Positions 47,720 through 55,882 of a DNA stretch of 64,000 nt are shown one piece after another (position 1 is the stretch's first letter; every line of letters begins with the position of its first letter). This stretch comes from Alphaproteobacteria bacterium (GTDB lineage Bacteria; Pseudomonadota; Alphaproteobacteria; Caulobacterales; Maricaulaceae), in NCBI GenBank assembly GCA_016124675.1, contig WGNG01000002.1:124001-188000 (forward strand), read 5' to 3'. Both the position numbers and the translations under genes were made by a program. The notes beneath the pieces are model-generated. The model did no database searches. It was given only the letters and a program-made list of their open reading frames with translations, and was not told the DNA's origin.

Positions 47720-48271
47720 ATGCTCGGCATTGGCGACAAGCTGCCCGAATTCGAAGTCACCGGCGTGAAGCCGAAATTCAACGCGCACGAGGAAAACGGC
47801 GAGTCGGCCTTTGAGCCGATCACCCACAAGAGCTTTCCCGGCCAGTGGAAAGTCATCGTGTTCTACCCGAAGGATTTCACCTTCGTGTGCCCGACCGAGA
47901 TCGTGGCCTTCGCCAAGCTGAACGGCGAGTTCGCTGACCGCGACGCGGTGGTGATGACGGGCTCGACCGATAACGAATTCTGCAAGCTGGCGTGGCGGCG
48001 CGAGCATCCGGACCTGAAATCGCTCGGCCAGTGGCAGTTCGCCGACCCGACCGGTTCGCTGGTCGACGCGCTGGGCGTGCGCTCGCCCGCCGGCGTGGCG
48101 TACCGCTACACCTACATCGTCGATCCCGATGGCGTGATCCAGCACGTCTACGCGACCAATCTGAATGTCGGCCGCAATCCGGAAGACACGCTGCGCGTCC
48201 TTGACGCGCTGCAGACCGACGATCTGTGCCCGTGCAACCGCCAGGTCGGCGGCGAAACGCTCGCGGCCTGA
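47720..48271 (+). CDS. ahpC: Alkyl hydroperoxide reductase AhpC-type peroxiredoxin
   Basis: 183 aa 2-Cys peroxiredoxin. The peroxidatic Cys is in [17 protein letters not shown]; the C-terminal region ends [15 protein letters not shown] with the resolving cysteines. It reduces H2O2 and organic peroxides. The start at 47720 gives [15 protein letters not shown] with a GGAGAG ribosome-binding site; a longer frame from 47561 runs through the promoter. The next gene is ahpD, its likely electron donor in place of AhpF. A strong hairpin between the two may limit ahpD expression. Confidence 0.96.
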   Translation: MLGIGDKLPEFEVTGVKPKFNAHEENGESAFEPITHKSFPGQWKVIVFYPKDFTFVCPTEIVAFAKLNGEFADRDAVVMTGSTDNEFCKLAWRREHPDLKSLGQWQFADPTGSLVDALGVRSPAGVAYRYTYIVDPDGVIQHVYATNLNVGRNPEDTLRVLDALQTDDLCPCNRQVGGETLAA

Positions 48272-48288
48272 GACCCTCGCCTTGCGCC

Positions 48289-48318
48289 GGGGCCGGACGG
48301 GCGCTCCCGTCCGGCCCC
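48289..48318 (+). other. GC-rich hairpin between ahpC and ahpD
   Basis: A perfect 13-bp stem (48289-48301 with 48306-48318) with a CGCT tetraloop lies 18 bp after the ahpC stop, without a T tract. It looks like a partial terminator or RNA-stabilising element that would make ahpC mRNA more abundant than ahpD. The function is inferred. Confidence 0.6.
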
Positions 48319-48369
48319 CTTGCGCCTGCCCTTACCGTCTCCTCCCCAGACATATCCAGGAACGCCCCG

Positions 48370-48903
48370 ATGAGCCTCGACGCGCTGAAAGATTCCCTTC
48401 CCGACTACGCCAAGGACATCAAGCTGAACCTGTCCACGCTGGCGCGCGAAACCGGGCTTGATGACCAGAAGAAGTTCGGCTGCTTCTTGGCGAGCGCCTA
48501 TGCCTGCGGCGAACCGTCGGTGATGCGTGCGATCAAGGCCGAGTTTGAGCATAGGCTGTCGCCCGAAGCGGCCGGCGCGGCCAAGGCGGCGGCGGCGATC
48601 ATGGGCATGAACAATGTGTATTACCGCTTCGTCCACCTGTCTTCGGCCAAGGATTACAAGACCCTGCCCGCACGCCTGCGGATGAACGTCATCGCCAGTC
48701 CCGGCGTCGAGAAGGCTGATTTCGAGCTGTGGTCGCTGGCGGTGTCGGCGATCAATGGCTGCGGCATGTGCATCGACGCGCATGAGCACGAACTGCGCAA
48801 GGCGGGTCTGACCACCGAGCAGATCCAGGCCGCCGTGCGCATCGCCTCGGTGGTGAACGCCGCCAGCGCGATCGTGCGCGCGGAAAGCGCTGCGGCGGGC
48901 TGA
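48370..48903 (+). CDS. ahpD: Alkylhydroperoxidase AhpD
   Basis: 177 aa. The active-site CxxC lies in [19 protein letters not shown], with the conserved Glu/His proton relay of AhpD. In mycobacteria AhpD reduces AhpC using lipoamide as the electron source; the same circuit is likely here, and lpd is encoded 19 kb away in this window. The ATG at 48370 gives [20 protein letters not shown]. The family is otherwise marked by [14 protein letters not shown] and VYYRFVHLS. It is followed by a clear terminator. Confidence 0.95.
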   Translation: MSLDALKDSLPDYAKDIKLNLSTLARETGLDDQKKFGCFLASAYACGEPSVMRAIKAEFEHRLSPEAAGAAKAAAAIMGMNNVYYRFVHLSSAKDYKTLPARLRMNVIASPGVEKADFELWSLAVSAINGCGMCIDAHEHELRKAGLTTEQIQAAVRIASVVNAASAIVRAESAAAG

Positions 48904-48931
48904 CGCCGGCTACTTGCGACGGCTAAGAATG

Positions 48932-48968
48932 AAACCCCGCAGCGGCGCCCCCGTTGCGGGGTTTTCGT
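48932..48968 (+). terminator. Intrinsic terminator after ahpD
   Basis: A 10-bp perfect stem AAACCCCGCA/TGCGGGGTTT (48932-48941 with 48955-48964), with possible extra pairing in the loop, is followed by a T-rich run TTTTCGTTT. This is a textbook rho-independent terminator for the ahpC-ahpD unit. Confidence 0.85.
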
Positions 48969-49031
48969 TTGCGGGCTGCGCCCGGTGCAGCCCATCGGGC
49001 GTTCTCGCTCTCCCGCACCGAACCCAATGGC

Positions 49032-49090
49032 GTCAAAGCCATTGTAGAGCAGGCTTTGACACTCGGCTCATTAATCCGTATAGTGAGCAA
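49032..49090 (+). promoter_or_regulatory. Near-consensus promoter with overlapping 9-bp inverted repeat
   Basis: A -35 TTGACA (49056-49061), a 17-nt spacer and a -10 TATAGT (49079-49084) give an almost perfect housekeeping promoter. Only 6 nt separate the -10 from the ATG at 49091. A perfect 9-bp inverted repeat, GTCAAAGCC-N11-GGCTTTGAC (49032-49060), overlaps the -35 and is a likely repressor site. All elements are visible in the sequence; function is inferred. Confidence 0.7.
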
Positions 49091-49369
49091 ATGACCCGCG
49101 CCCTTGACCAGTCTGAACACAGCCGCCGCGCCCTCGACCGGGGCCGGGCGGCGCGGGCGTGGAATTGGTTTTCGCGCCGCACCATCGAAGCGGGCAGCCA
49201 TTACCGCGATCTGAGCTGGCGCACGGTGTGGGTTCAGGCCCTCATGGCCTCAGGCCTCGTCCTGGCGTCGCGCATTGATCCCGCCTTCGCCCTGTCGCCC
49301 TGGGCGCTGCTCGCGGGTGTGGTCTGGGCGCTGCTCATCGCGCGCATCGCCATCCTGAAGGCGACCTGA
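49091..49369 (+). CDS. Small two-helix membrane protein, probably translated from a leaderless mRNA
   Basis: 92 aa, not recognised. A charged N-terminal half (LDQSEHSRRALDRGRAARAWNWFSRRTIEAGSHYRDLSW) is followed by two transmembrane helices (VWVQALMASGLVLASRI and LSPWALLAGVVWALLIARIAIL) with a short loop between them. The predicted transcription start coincides with the A of the ATG at 49091, so there is no ribosome-binding site and translation would be leaderless. The frame is open upstream to 48914 but would run through the ahpD terminator. The tight operator-like repeat suggests inducible expression. Confidence 0.65.
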   Translation: MTRALDQSEHSRRALDRGRAARAWNWFSRRTIEAGSHYRDLSWRTVWVQALMASGLVLASRIDPAFALSPWALLAGVVWALLIARIAILKAT

Positions 49370-49467
49370 CCGCGGGCTGACCCCTTGCGCCGCAGCGTTG
49401 ACCTTCTGCGCGGGCGGCTTAGGCTGCGGCAGCATCGAACGCGGGCGGTCAATCAAGAGGGATTTTC

Positions 49468-50793
49468 ATGAACTGGTGGTTCGGGACCGCGCTGTGGAAG
49501 CGTGTGCTGGGCGCGCTCGCGCTGGGCGTGGTGTTTGCGCTGGGTCTCGCCCAGATCATGGGCCAGGAGGCGGCGGCAGGGTTCATTGACGGCGCCGTGC
49601 GGCCTGTGGGCGATCTGTTCTTCAACCTCATCCGGATGCTTATCATCCCGCTCATCCTGACCACGCTGGTGGCCGGGATTGTGAGCCTCGGCGATCCCAA
49701 GAAGCTCGGCTCCATCGGCGGCAAGGCGGTGGCGCTGTATCTGGCCACCACATTTTTCGCCGTCTGGATCGGCATCGGCTTCGGGCTGGCCTTCCAGCCC
49801 GGCGCCGGGGTCAATCTGGGCGGCGCCGAACCGATCCCGGTGAATACCGACCAGCCCGGCATTATCGAGCGCCTGATCGCCATCGTGCCTACCAACCCGG
49901 TGGCGGCGATGGCCGATACCGACGTGCTGGCGGTGATCTTCTTCGCCATCCTCCTGGGCATCGGCATCATCATGGCCGGAAAGGCTGGCAGGCCGGTGGG
50001 CGATCTGTTCAGCTCGGCCGCCGACGTGGTGCTCAAAATCACGCACATCGTGATGGAAGTGGCGCCGTTCGGCGTGTTCGCCCTGGTGGCCCATACCGTC
50101 GCGACGCAAGGCATCGAGGCGCTGGCCTCGGTGGCGGTGCTGATCGTCACCGTGTATCTGGCGCTGATCGCCCATGCCGTGATCGTTTATGGCGGCTTCA
50201 TCCGCTTTGTGCTGAACCTGCCCGTGTTCAACTTCCTGCGCGGTATCGCCGATGCCCAGGCGGTGGCGTATTCCACGGCGTCAAGCTCGGGCACCCTGCC
50301 GGTGACCATCGCGAACGTGGTGGATAATCTCGGCGTCAAGCGGTCGGTCGCCGGGTCGGTGCTGCCGCTGGGCGCCACCATCAACATGGACGGCACCGGC
50401 ATTTATCTGGGGATTCTGGCGCTCTTCACGGCCCAGGCCTTCGGCTACGACCTCGATCTGATGCAATATACGATGATTGCGCTGACGGCGGCGCTCGCCT
50501 CTATCGGCGCGGCGGGCATTCCCAGCGCCGGCCTGTTCCTGCTGGCCATCGTGCTGGGCACGTTCGACGTGCCGCCCGAGCAGATCGCCATCATCGTGGG
50601 CTTCATCCTGCCGGTGGACCGGATCATGGACATGGCGCGCACCACGCTGAACGTGACCGGCGACGCCATGGTCGCCACGGCGGTGGCCAAGTGGGAGGGC
50701 GAGCTTGATGAAGACCGCTACCGCGCGCCCGCCGACAAGCCTCATGAGCCCGGACCGCGTGCGCCGGAAATGGCCGACGCCGACCGGGACTGA
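49468..50793 (+). CDS. Dicarboxylate/amino acid:cation symporter (DAACS family)
   Basis: 441 aa with the glutamate-transporter (GltPh-like) fold: early helices ending NLIRMLIIPLILTTLVAGIVSLGD, the re-entrant loop 1 serine-rich motif AYSTASSSGTLPVTI, the NMDGTG sodium-binding motif in TM7, and the loop 2 AALASIGAAGIPSAGLFLL, with VDRIMDMARTTLNVTGD in TM8. The Asp and Arg of TM8 (DRIMDMARTTLN) set substrate choice between glutamate/aspartate and C4-dicarboxylates; which applies is not certain. The C-terminal tail is hydrophilic. Monocistronic. Confidence 0.93.
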   Translation: MNWWFGTALWKRVLGALALGVVFALGLAQIMGQEAAAGFIDGAVRPVGDLFFNLIRMLIIPLILTTLVAGIVSLGDPKKLGSIGGKAVALYLATTFFAVWIGIGFGLAFQPGAGVNLGGAEPIPVNTDQPGIIERLIAIVPTNPVAAMADTDVLAVIFFAILLGIGIIMAGKAGRPVGDLFSSAADVVLKITHIVMEVAPFGVFALVAHTVATQGIEALASVAVLIVTVYLALIAHAVIVYGGFIRFVLNLPVFNFLRGIADAQAVAYSTASSSGTLPVTIANVVDNLGVKRSVAGSVLPLGATINMDGTGIYLGILALFTAQAFGYDLDLMQYTMIALTAALASIGAAGIPSAGLFLLAIVLGTFDVPPEQIAIIVGFILPVDRIMDMARTTLNVTGDAMVATAVAKWEGELDEDRYRAPADKPHEPGPRAPEMADADRD

Positions 50794-50855
50794 GGCCGGC
50801 CCCGCAGTCCGGTATGGCCAGGCAGGCCTGAGCGCGGGCTCGGGCGGGGCGGGCT

Positions 50856-51320
50856 TCAGGCGGCGTTGGAGCGGGCGCTGCCGGTGAGGACCGCAGCGAT
50901 GGCGTCCGCATCCGGGGCCGCGCGCACGGCCCGGCGCACATCCTCACGCCGGAACAGGCGGGCGATCTGGGCGAGCGCCTTCAAATGCTCCGCGCCGGCG
51001 TCTTCCGGCGCCAGCAGCAAGAACACCAGATCGGCGGGCTGCCCGTCCACGGCGTCAAAGTCGACGCCCTGCCTGAGGCGTGCGAACACGCCGCACACCC
51101 GGTCCACCAGATCGGTGCGCGCGTGCGGGATCGCCACGCCGTCGCCGACGCCGGTGGAGCCCAGGCGCTCACGCTCGATGACGGCGTCCAGCACCGGGCG
51201 GCAGGGCGTGTTCAGCGTGCGCTGGGCGAGCTCAGCCAGCCCGTGCAGGGCCTGCTTGCGGCTGGTGGCGTTCATATCCGCCACGATGCCGCCTTGCGGA
51301 ATCAAGTCGATCAAGGTCAT
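50856..51320 (-). CDS. ptsN: PTS IIA-like nitrogen-regulatory protein PtsN (EIIA-Ntr)
   Basis: 154 aa PTS EIIA type-2 domain. The phosphorylated His lies in GVAIPHARTDLV. GLAELAQRTLNTP, REDVRRAVRAAPDADAIAAVL and LLLAPEDAGAEHLKALAQIA complete the family. It is the terminal receiver of the nitrogen phosphotransfer system, regulating potassium transport, kinases and stringent responses in proteobacteria. It follows hpf on the minus strand after a 36-bp gap, the usual hpf-ptsN pairing. Here the pair is separated from rpoN by about 5 kb. Confidence 0.95.
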   Translation of the reverse strand: MTLIDLIPQGGIVADMNATSRKQALHGLAELAQRTLNTPCRPVLDAVIERERLGSTGVGDGVAIPHARTDLVDRVCGVFARLRQGVDFDAVDGQPADLVFLLLAPEDAGAEHLKALAQIARLFRREDVRRAVRAAPDADAIAAVLTGSARSNAA

Positions 51321-51356
51321 GTCCTGCTCAGCCAGACTGCCGCGAGGATCGCACCG

Positions 51357-52019
51357 TCAGGCGGAAGCGCTTGCGCCCGCCGCCAGCTTCGCGCTGTCTT
51401 TAGCGCTTCGCGCCGGATCAATCCAGCCCACATGTCCGTCCGGGCGCCGGTAGACGATATTCACCGCGCTGTTGGCGGCATTGCGGAACATCACAAAGGG
51501 CGCGTTGGCGAGATCCATCTCCAGCACCGCCATGGAGACGGTGAGGGTGCGCAGCTCGCCTGCGGTTTCGGCGATGATCACCGGCTCGTCGCCGCCCACC
51601 GCGCCGCCGTCATCCTCTTCATCGAGATCATCGTCCACATCGGCGTCGGCGGCGCCATTGCGCCGGCCCGATTGAAGCACCGAGATAGTGGCGCGCTCGG
51701 CGGGCAACGGCGATTTGTTGTCGGCTTGGTGATCCTTCAGCCGGCGCTTGTAACGGCGCAGGCGCTTTTCCAGCCGCTGGGCTGCGGCTTCAGCCGCCGC
51801 ATAGGCATCCTCGCCGGAGCCCGATGACTGCAAGAAAGCCCCCGAGGGCAGATGCAGCGAACAGTCGACCTTGAACCCGAACCCCTCCTTGGCGGCCACG
51901 ACGAAGGCTTCCGCAGGGCGGCTGAAATACTTCGCCGCCGCGTCGGATACGCGCAGCTCGATGCGCTCGCGCAAGGCTGGCGACACGTCAATGCCTTTGG
52001 AGACGAACTGGATTTGCAT
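51357..52019 (-). CDS. hpf: Ribosome hibernation-promoting factor, long form
   Basis: 220 aa. The N-terminal S30AE domain (MQIQFVSKGIDVSPALRERIELRVSDAAAKYFSR...) binds the decoding centre. A long acidic linker (AADADVDDDLDEEDD) leads to a C-terminal dimerisation domain (RTLTVSMAVLEMDLANAPFVMFRNAANSAVNIVYRRPDGHVGWIDP), which lets long HPF form 100S ribosome dimers in stationary phase. The ATG at 52019 gives MQIQFVSKGIDV and replaces the short HPF plus RMF system of enterics. Upstream of ptsN on the same strand. Confidence 0.95.
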   Translation of the reverse strand: MQIQFVSKGIDVSPALRERIELRVSDAAAKYFSRPAEAFVVAAKEGFGFKVDCSLHLPSGAFLQSSGSGEDAYAAAEAAAQRLEKRLRRYKRRLKDHQADNKSPLPAERATISVLQSGRRNGAADADVDDDLDEEDDGGAVGGDEPVIIAETAGELRTLTVSMAVLEMDLANAPFVMFRNAANSAVNIVYRRPDGHVGWIDPARSAKDSAKLAAGASASA

Positions 52020-52171
52020 GGGAACTCCCTTTGCAGCCTGTGGCCGCACACGGCAATTGGCGCGTTCGGGCTCTCCCGCCGCGCCGGTGCGCGGCCCGCT
52101 CCCGGTCAGGGGCGGGTTGATACGGTATCGGTCCGCGACAGGGCGCGTCAATGCGCCAGGCTCAGGCGCCC

Positions 52172-53068
52172 TCAGGTGCGCCAGCGCAAGGTCGCCGGGC
52201 GTACAGGGTTTTCAAACGCCTGTCCTGAGGCGCGCGCGCGGGCCCATTCGGCCTTCATGCGCCGGTACCAGATGAACAGCTGATCGCCGTCGCGGATCAG
52301 CATTTCACGCAAGCGCCACGGCGCGGCGCGCTGGCGCAGCGTCATGATGTGCACGTCCTGCTGCAGGAAACCGCGGGTGAAGGGCCGCACGAACGGGCTG
52401 ACCAGGCTCAGAAGGGGCGATTGCCAGTAGAAGATCTGACGGATGCGCGTGGAGTTGGCGTCCACCGGCGTCAGCGTGGTCAGGCCCAGCACCTTGTTGG
52501 CGGTGTTGGAGATCCATTCGCTGCGCAGGGCGGGCAGCTGGAAGCCGATCTCCACCTGCACCCCGCCGCCGATCAGCTTGTAGGCGGCCGAGTTCTTCGG
52601 CTCATGGGCCAGCATGGTGAAGCCCAGAGGGCTCGGCACATAGTCCTTGGCCTTTTCGCGCAGGGTCCGGCTGGAGCGCCAGAGCGGGCTGGCGTGCACA
52701 TAGGGCCCGTGGGCCGGATCGAGCAGGCCGTAGACTGCATCGTCATAGGGACCGGGCAGCAGCGCCTCCTCGACAAAGCGGACCTTGCCGCCCGGGCCAT
52801 TGAACACGGGCGGGCCGCAGGGCGGGGCCTCACCTTCTGGACCGGCCAGCCAGGCCCAGATCAGGCCCTCGCTTTCGCGCACGGCAATGGGATCTGAGCT
52901 CGCGTCGATGGCAACGCCTTGCCCGTCACGCGTCAGGCGCAGCGTGCGCCCGAACACAGGCTCGGCGTGCTCGGACCCGGCGCGCACCTGGCGGGCGATG
53001 GCGGCGACATACCACAGTCCCTCTGGCGCGGCGGTGGAGGCGTCGGTCGGGGCGGCGGCGTCTGGCAT
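52172..53068 (-). CDS. Ring-hydroxylating oxygenase-like protein lacking the Rieske domain
   Basis: 298 aa. The N-terminal GLWYVAAIARQVRAGSEHAEPVFGRTLRLTRDG matches the start of a Rieske oxygenase alpha subunit, and PIAVRESEGLIWAWLAG matches the strand that normally follows the Rieske cluster. The ~65 residues with CxH...CxxH between them are absent and replaced by GVAIDASSD. The mononuclear iron motif is kept (LLDPAHGPYVHAS, D-x2-H-x4-H), and the helix-grip domain is complete. So it keeps an iron site but cannot receive electrons through its own [2Fe-2S] cluster. It may borrow a partner cluster or have another chemistry. It is upstream of hpf-ptsN on the same strand, a position not usual for that operon. 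Confidence 0.75.
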   Translation of the reverse strand: MPDAAAPTDASTAAPEGLWYVAAIARQVRAGSEHAEPVFGRTLRLTRDGQGVAIDASSDPIAVRESEGLIWAWLAGPEGEAPPCGPPVFNGPGGKVRFVEEALLPGPYDDAVYGLLDPAHGPYVHASPLWRSSRTLREKAKDYVPSPLGFTMLAHEPKNSAAYKLIGGGVQVEIGFQLPALRSEWISNTANKVLGLTTLTPVDANSTRIRQIFYWQSPLLSLVSPFVRPFTRGFLQQDVHIMTLRQRAAPWRLREMLIRDGDQLFIWYRRMKAEWARARASGQAFENPVRPATLRWRT

Positions 53069-53272
53069 GGCGGAACCCGTGTTTCAGTGAGCGCCCAGCG
53101 CAAGGTGAAGGCCTCCTAGCATGGCTTGCCGTGCAGCGGAAAGCGGGCGGCATCCCGCATGATGGCTGGCTGGTGCATTAGAACGATTTTGCTGCGCAGC
53201 CGCCTTGTGCGCTGCACCTGGCGTCCACACCTTCCCGGAAGCGGCGGCCAGTCGCCTCGGGAGGGTGCTCAA

Positions 53273-54193
53273 TTGGACTATATTTTTGTTGCAGGCGGCC
53301 TGATCGGGCTGTTTTTCGGGGGTGAGGCGCTGGTGCGCGGCAGCGTGGGCATTGCGCGCCGTCTGGCCATTCCGCCCCTGCTGATCGGCCTGACCGTGGT
53401 GGGCTTCGGCACGTCCATGCCCGAGATGATGGTGTCAGTGGGCGCCGCCCTGCGCGGCGTGCCCGACATCGCCATTGGCAATGTCGTCGGCTCCAACATC
53501 GCCAATATCCTCCTGATCGTGGGCGTCTCTGCGCTGATCTGGCCGATCAGGGTCATGGGCGCCACCCTGCGCCGCGATACGCTGTTGATGCTGGCAGCCG
53601 CGCTCATCCTGTTGCCCCTGTTCGCGCTGGGCGAGCTGGGGCGGGTGGCCGGCCTTGTCCTGGTTCTGGCGCTGGCCGGCTATCTGTACTGGGCCTATCG
53701 CCAGCCAGGTGAGGCGGTGAGCGAGGATACGGATGCGCCGGCGCCGCGCTCTGCCGTGATCTCGGCCCTTTGGGTGATCGCCGGCCTGATCGCGCTGGTG
53801 GCCGGGGCGCGCTTCCTGGTCGACGGATCGGTGTCCATTGCGCGCGCGTTCGGCATATCGGAAGCCTTTATCGGCCTCACCATCGTGGCGGTGGGCACGT
53901 CGCTGCCCGAGCTTGCCACCTCGCTGATCGCCGCCCTGCGCCGTCAGTCTGAAATCGCCATCGGCAATATCGTCGGGTCGAACATCTTCAACGTGCTGGG
54001 CATTCTGGGCGTCACCGCGCTGATTTCGCCCATCCCGGTGGCGCAGCGCTTTCTCATGCTCGACCTGCCGGTGATGATCGCCGTGTCTGTGGTTTTCACC
54101 CTCCTTCTGCTCACCCGCAAGGTGATCGGGCGGGCCGCCGGCGTGGTGCTGCTGGCCGCATATGCGGTCTATATCTGGTCCGCGCAGGGCTGA
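53273..54193 (+). CDS. Calcium/sodium antiporter, CaCA family (YrbG-like)
   Basis: 306 aa with about ten transmembrane helices and two inverted alpha repeats: GLTVVGFGTSMPEMMVSVGAALRG...AIGNVVGSNIANILLIVG, and GLTIVAVGTSLPELATSLIAALRR...AIGNIVGSNIFNVLGILG. The paired GTSxPE and GNxxGSN motifs form the ion sites of NCX-type exchangers. The start is a TTG at 53273 with a CGGGAGGG ribosome-binding site; the longer frame from 53126 is not supported. Monocistronic on the plus strand. Confidence 0.92.
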   Translation: MDYIFVAGGLIGLFFGGEALVRGSVGIARRLAIPPLLIGLTVVGFGTSMPEMMVSVGAALRGVPDIAIGNVVGSNIANILLIVGVSALIWPIRVMGATLRRDTLLMLAAALILLPLFALGELGRVAGLVLVLALAGYLYWAYRQPGEAVSEDTDAPAPRSAVISALWVIAGLIALVAGARFLVDGSVSIARAFGISEAFIGLTIVAVGTSLPELATSLIAALRRQSEIAIGNIVGSNIFNVLGILGVTALISPIPVAQRFLMLDLPVMIAVSVVFTLLLLTRKVIGRAAGVVLLAAYAVYIWSAQG

Positions 54194-54272
54194 TCCCGGC
54201 CGCCGCCCTTGCGACGGCAGAGTTACCGCATTTGCCTCCGGTTTGACGGGTTCAGGTGAGACGGCGATGTCA

Positions 54273-54398
54273 GCCCTCCCTCCCCCACCGGGTGAGGGCC
54301 GGGGTGGGGGGCGCGCCGTCTCGGCCCTCGTCACGTCACCCGTCACCGCCGCACGCCCCACCCCAACCCTCCCCTCCCCTCAAGGGGAGGGAGAAGGC
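54273..54398. repeat. MITE-like palindromic intergenic element
   Basis: Within the 300-bp gap 54194-54493, two G/C-run arms face each other. The left arm (from 54273) ends in GGGGTGGGG (54301-54309); the right arm begins with CCCCACCCC (54356-54364) and contains its own stem CCCTCCCCT/AGGGGAGGG (54372-54391). The arms are imperfect inverted copies of ~40 bp around a ~46-bp core. Elements of this look are common between alphaproteobacterial genes. The rest of the gap holds no gene. Confidence 0.6.
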
Positions 54399-54493
54399 GT
54401 GCATGCCTCAAATGCAACTGCCCTGCTTGCGACGGAACGGCGCGCGCAGGCGCGTACAGTATACCAAGGCGCACGGCCCGGAGAGGACAGACC

Positions 54494-55861
54494 ATGAGCG
54501 CACGCCACGCCGCCATCGCCGTCAACCGGTTCGGCCTGGGCGCGCGCCCGGGCGACATCGATACGGCCGCCTCCGATCCGCACGGCTGGCTCGCCGCGCA
54601 GATTGATCCGTCGGCCATTCCCGGCCCGGCGCAGGGCCCGACGGCCCGCGAGGGTCTGGTCTATCTGCAAACCGAATATCCCCGGCTTCGTCAGAGCATC
54701 GAGCGCTCGGGCGCGGATCCTGAAGATATCCAGCGCCAGGTGCGCGAGTTTCTGCGCGAGCCGCGTCTGGCCCATATCGCCTGGCGCACCGGCGCGGCGG
54801 TGACCACGCAGCACGGCTTTGCCGAGCGCTGGGTGCGGTTCTGGTCCAATCATTTTTCGGTGTCGTCCACCTCGCTGCAGACGGCGGTGGCCGCGCCCAC
54901 CCTTGAAGCCGAAGTGATCCGGCCCAACGCGTTTGGCGCCTTCTCCGATCTGTTGCGCGCGGCGCAGCTGCATCCGGCCATGCTGTTCTATCTCGATCAG
55001 GCCGTGTCGGTGGGGCCGAACTCGATGGCTGGCCGGTTCATGGACCGGGGCATCAATGAGAATCTCGCCCGCGAGACCCTGGAGCTGCACACGCTGGGCG
55101 CCGGCGGCGGCTATACGCAAGGGGATGTGGAAGCGCTGGCGCGCCTGTTGACCGGCTGGACCGTGGGCGGGCCCCGCCTGCGTTCTGCGCAGGACGATTA
55201 TGGCCGGGCCGTGTTTGATGAACGCCTGCAGGAGCCCGGCGCGCAGCAGCTTCTGGGCCAGCGTTTCGCCGGCGAGGGGCAGCAGCGCGCTTACGAGGCG
55301 CTCGACTTCATCGCCGCCCGGCCGCAGACGGCGCGCCATCTGTCGTACAAGCTCGCCCGGCATTTTCTGGCGGATGAGCCGGCGCCGCGCGACATCGACC
55401 ATATTGAAGCGGCCTGGCTGCAAACGGGCGGCGACCTTGCCGCAGTGGCGCGCGCCGTGATAACCGCCCCGTCGGCGTTCGATCCGGCGCTGAACAAGTT
55501 CAAGACGCCCGAGGAATTCCTGATCTCCTCCCTGCGCGCGGTGGGCGCGCCCGCGCCCAACCCGCGCCAGCTCTATGGCGGGTATATGGCGCTGGGCCAG
55601 GCGCCGTTCTCCGCGCCCTCGCCGGCGGGATGGCCCGATCATGCCGAAGCCTGGGCGAGCCCGGACGCCGTCCTGAAGCGGCTCGACTACGCCGCTGCCC
55701 TCGCCGCCCGTGTGGGCCGCGAGTCCCGCCCGCGCGAACGCGCCATTGCCGTGCTCGGGCCGGCCTTGAGCGAGGCTACGGCTCTCGCGATCGCCCGCGC
55801 CGAAACGCCCGAGCAGGGGCTGACGCTGCTGCTGATGAGCCCCGAATTTCAACGCCGCTAG
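54494..55861 (+). CDS. DUF1800 family protein
   Basis: 455 aa. DUF1800 pattern: AAIAVNRFGLGARPGDID at the N-terminus, LAHIAWRTGAAVTTQHGFAERWVRFWSNHFSVS, VIRPNAFGAFSDLLRAAQLHPAMLFYLDQ, NENLARETLELHTLGAGGGYTQGDVEALARLLTGWTV and HLSYKLARHFLAD. The HTLG...Y and QRRR-type signatures are intact. No reaction is known. DUF1800 genes are usually followed by a DUF1501 gene, as here 21 bp downstream, and the pair is thought to act outside the cytoplasm, but I see no clear signal peptide in this one. Confidence 0.92.
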   Translation: MSARHAAIAVNRFGLGARPGDIDTAASDPHGWLAAQIDPSAIPGPAQGPTAREGLVYLQTEYPRLRQSIERSGADPEDIQRQVREFLREPRLAHIAWRTGAAVTTQHGFAERWVRFWSNHFSVSSTSLQTAVAAPTLEAEVIRPNAFGAFSDLLRAAQLHPAMLFYLDQAVSVGPNSMAGRFMDRGINENLARETLELHTLGAGGGYTQGDVEALARLLTGWTVGGPRLRSAQDDYGRAVFDERLQEPGAQQLLGQRFAGEGQQRAYEALDFIAARPQTARHLSYKLARHFLADEPAPRDIDHIEAAWLQTGGDLAAVARAVITAPSAFDPALNKFKTPEEFLISSLRAVGAPAPNPRQLYGGYMALGQAPFSAPSPAGWPDHAEAWASPDAVLKRLDYAAALAARVGRESRPRERAIAVLGPALSEATALAIARAETPEQGLTLLLMSPEFQRR

Positions 55862-55882
55862 GCGCAAGAGGAGAGCCCTGTC

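Noticed and set aside
48914-49090. Extended frame upstream of the 92-aa membrane protein
   Set aside because: It crosses the ahpD terminator and the promoter; the ATG at 49091 fits the promoter position.
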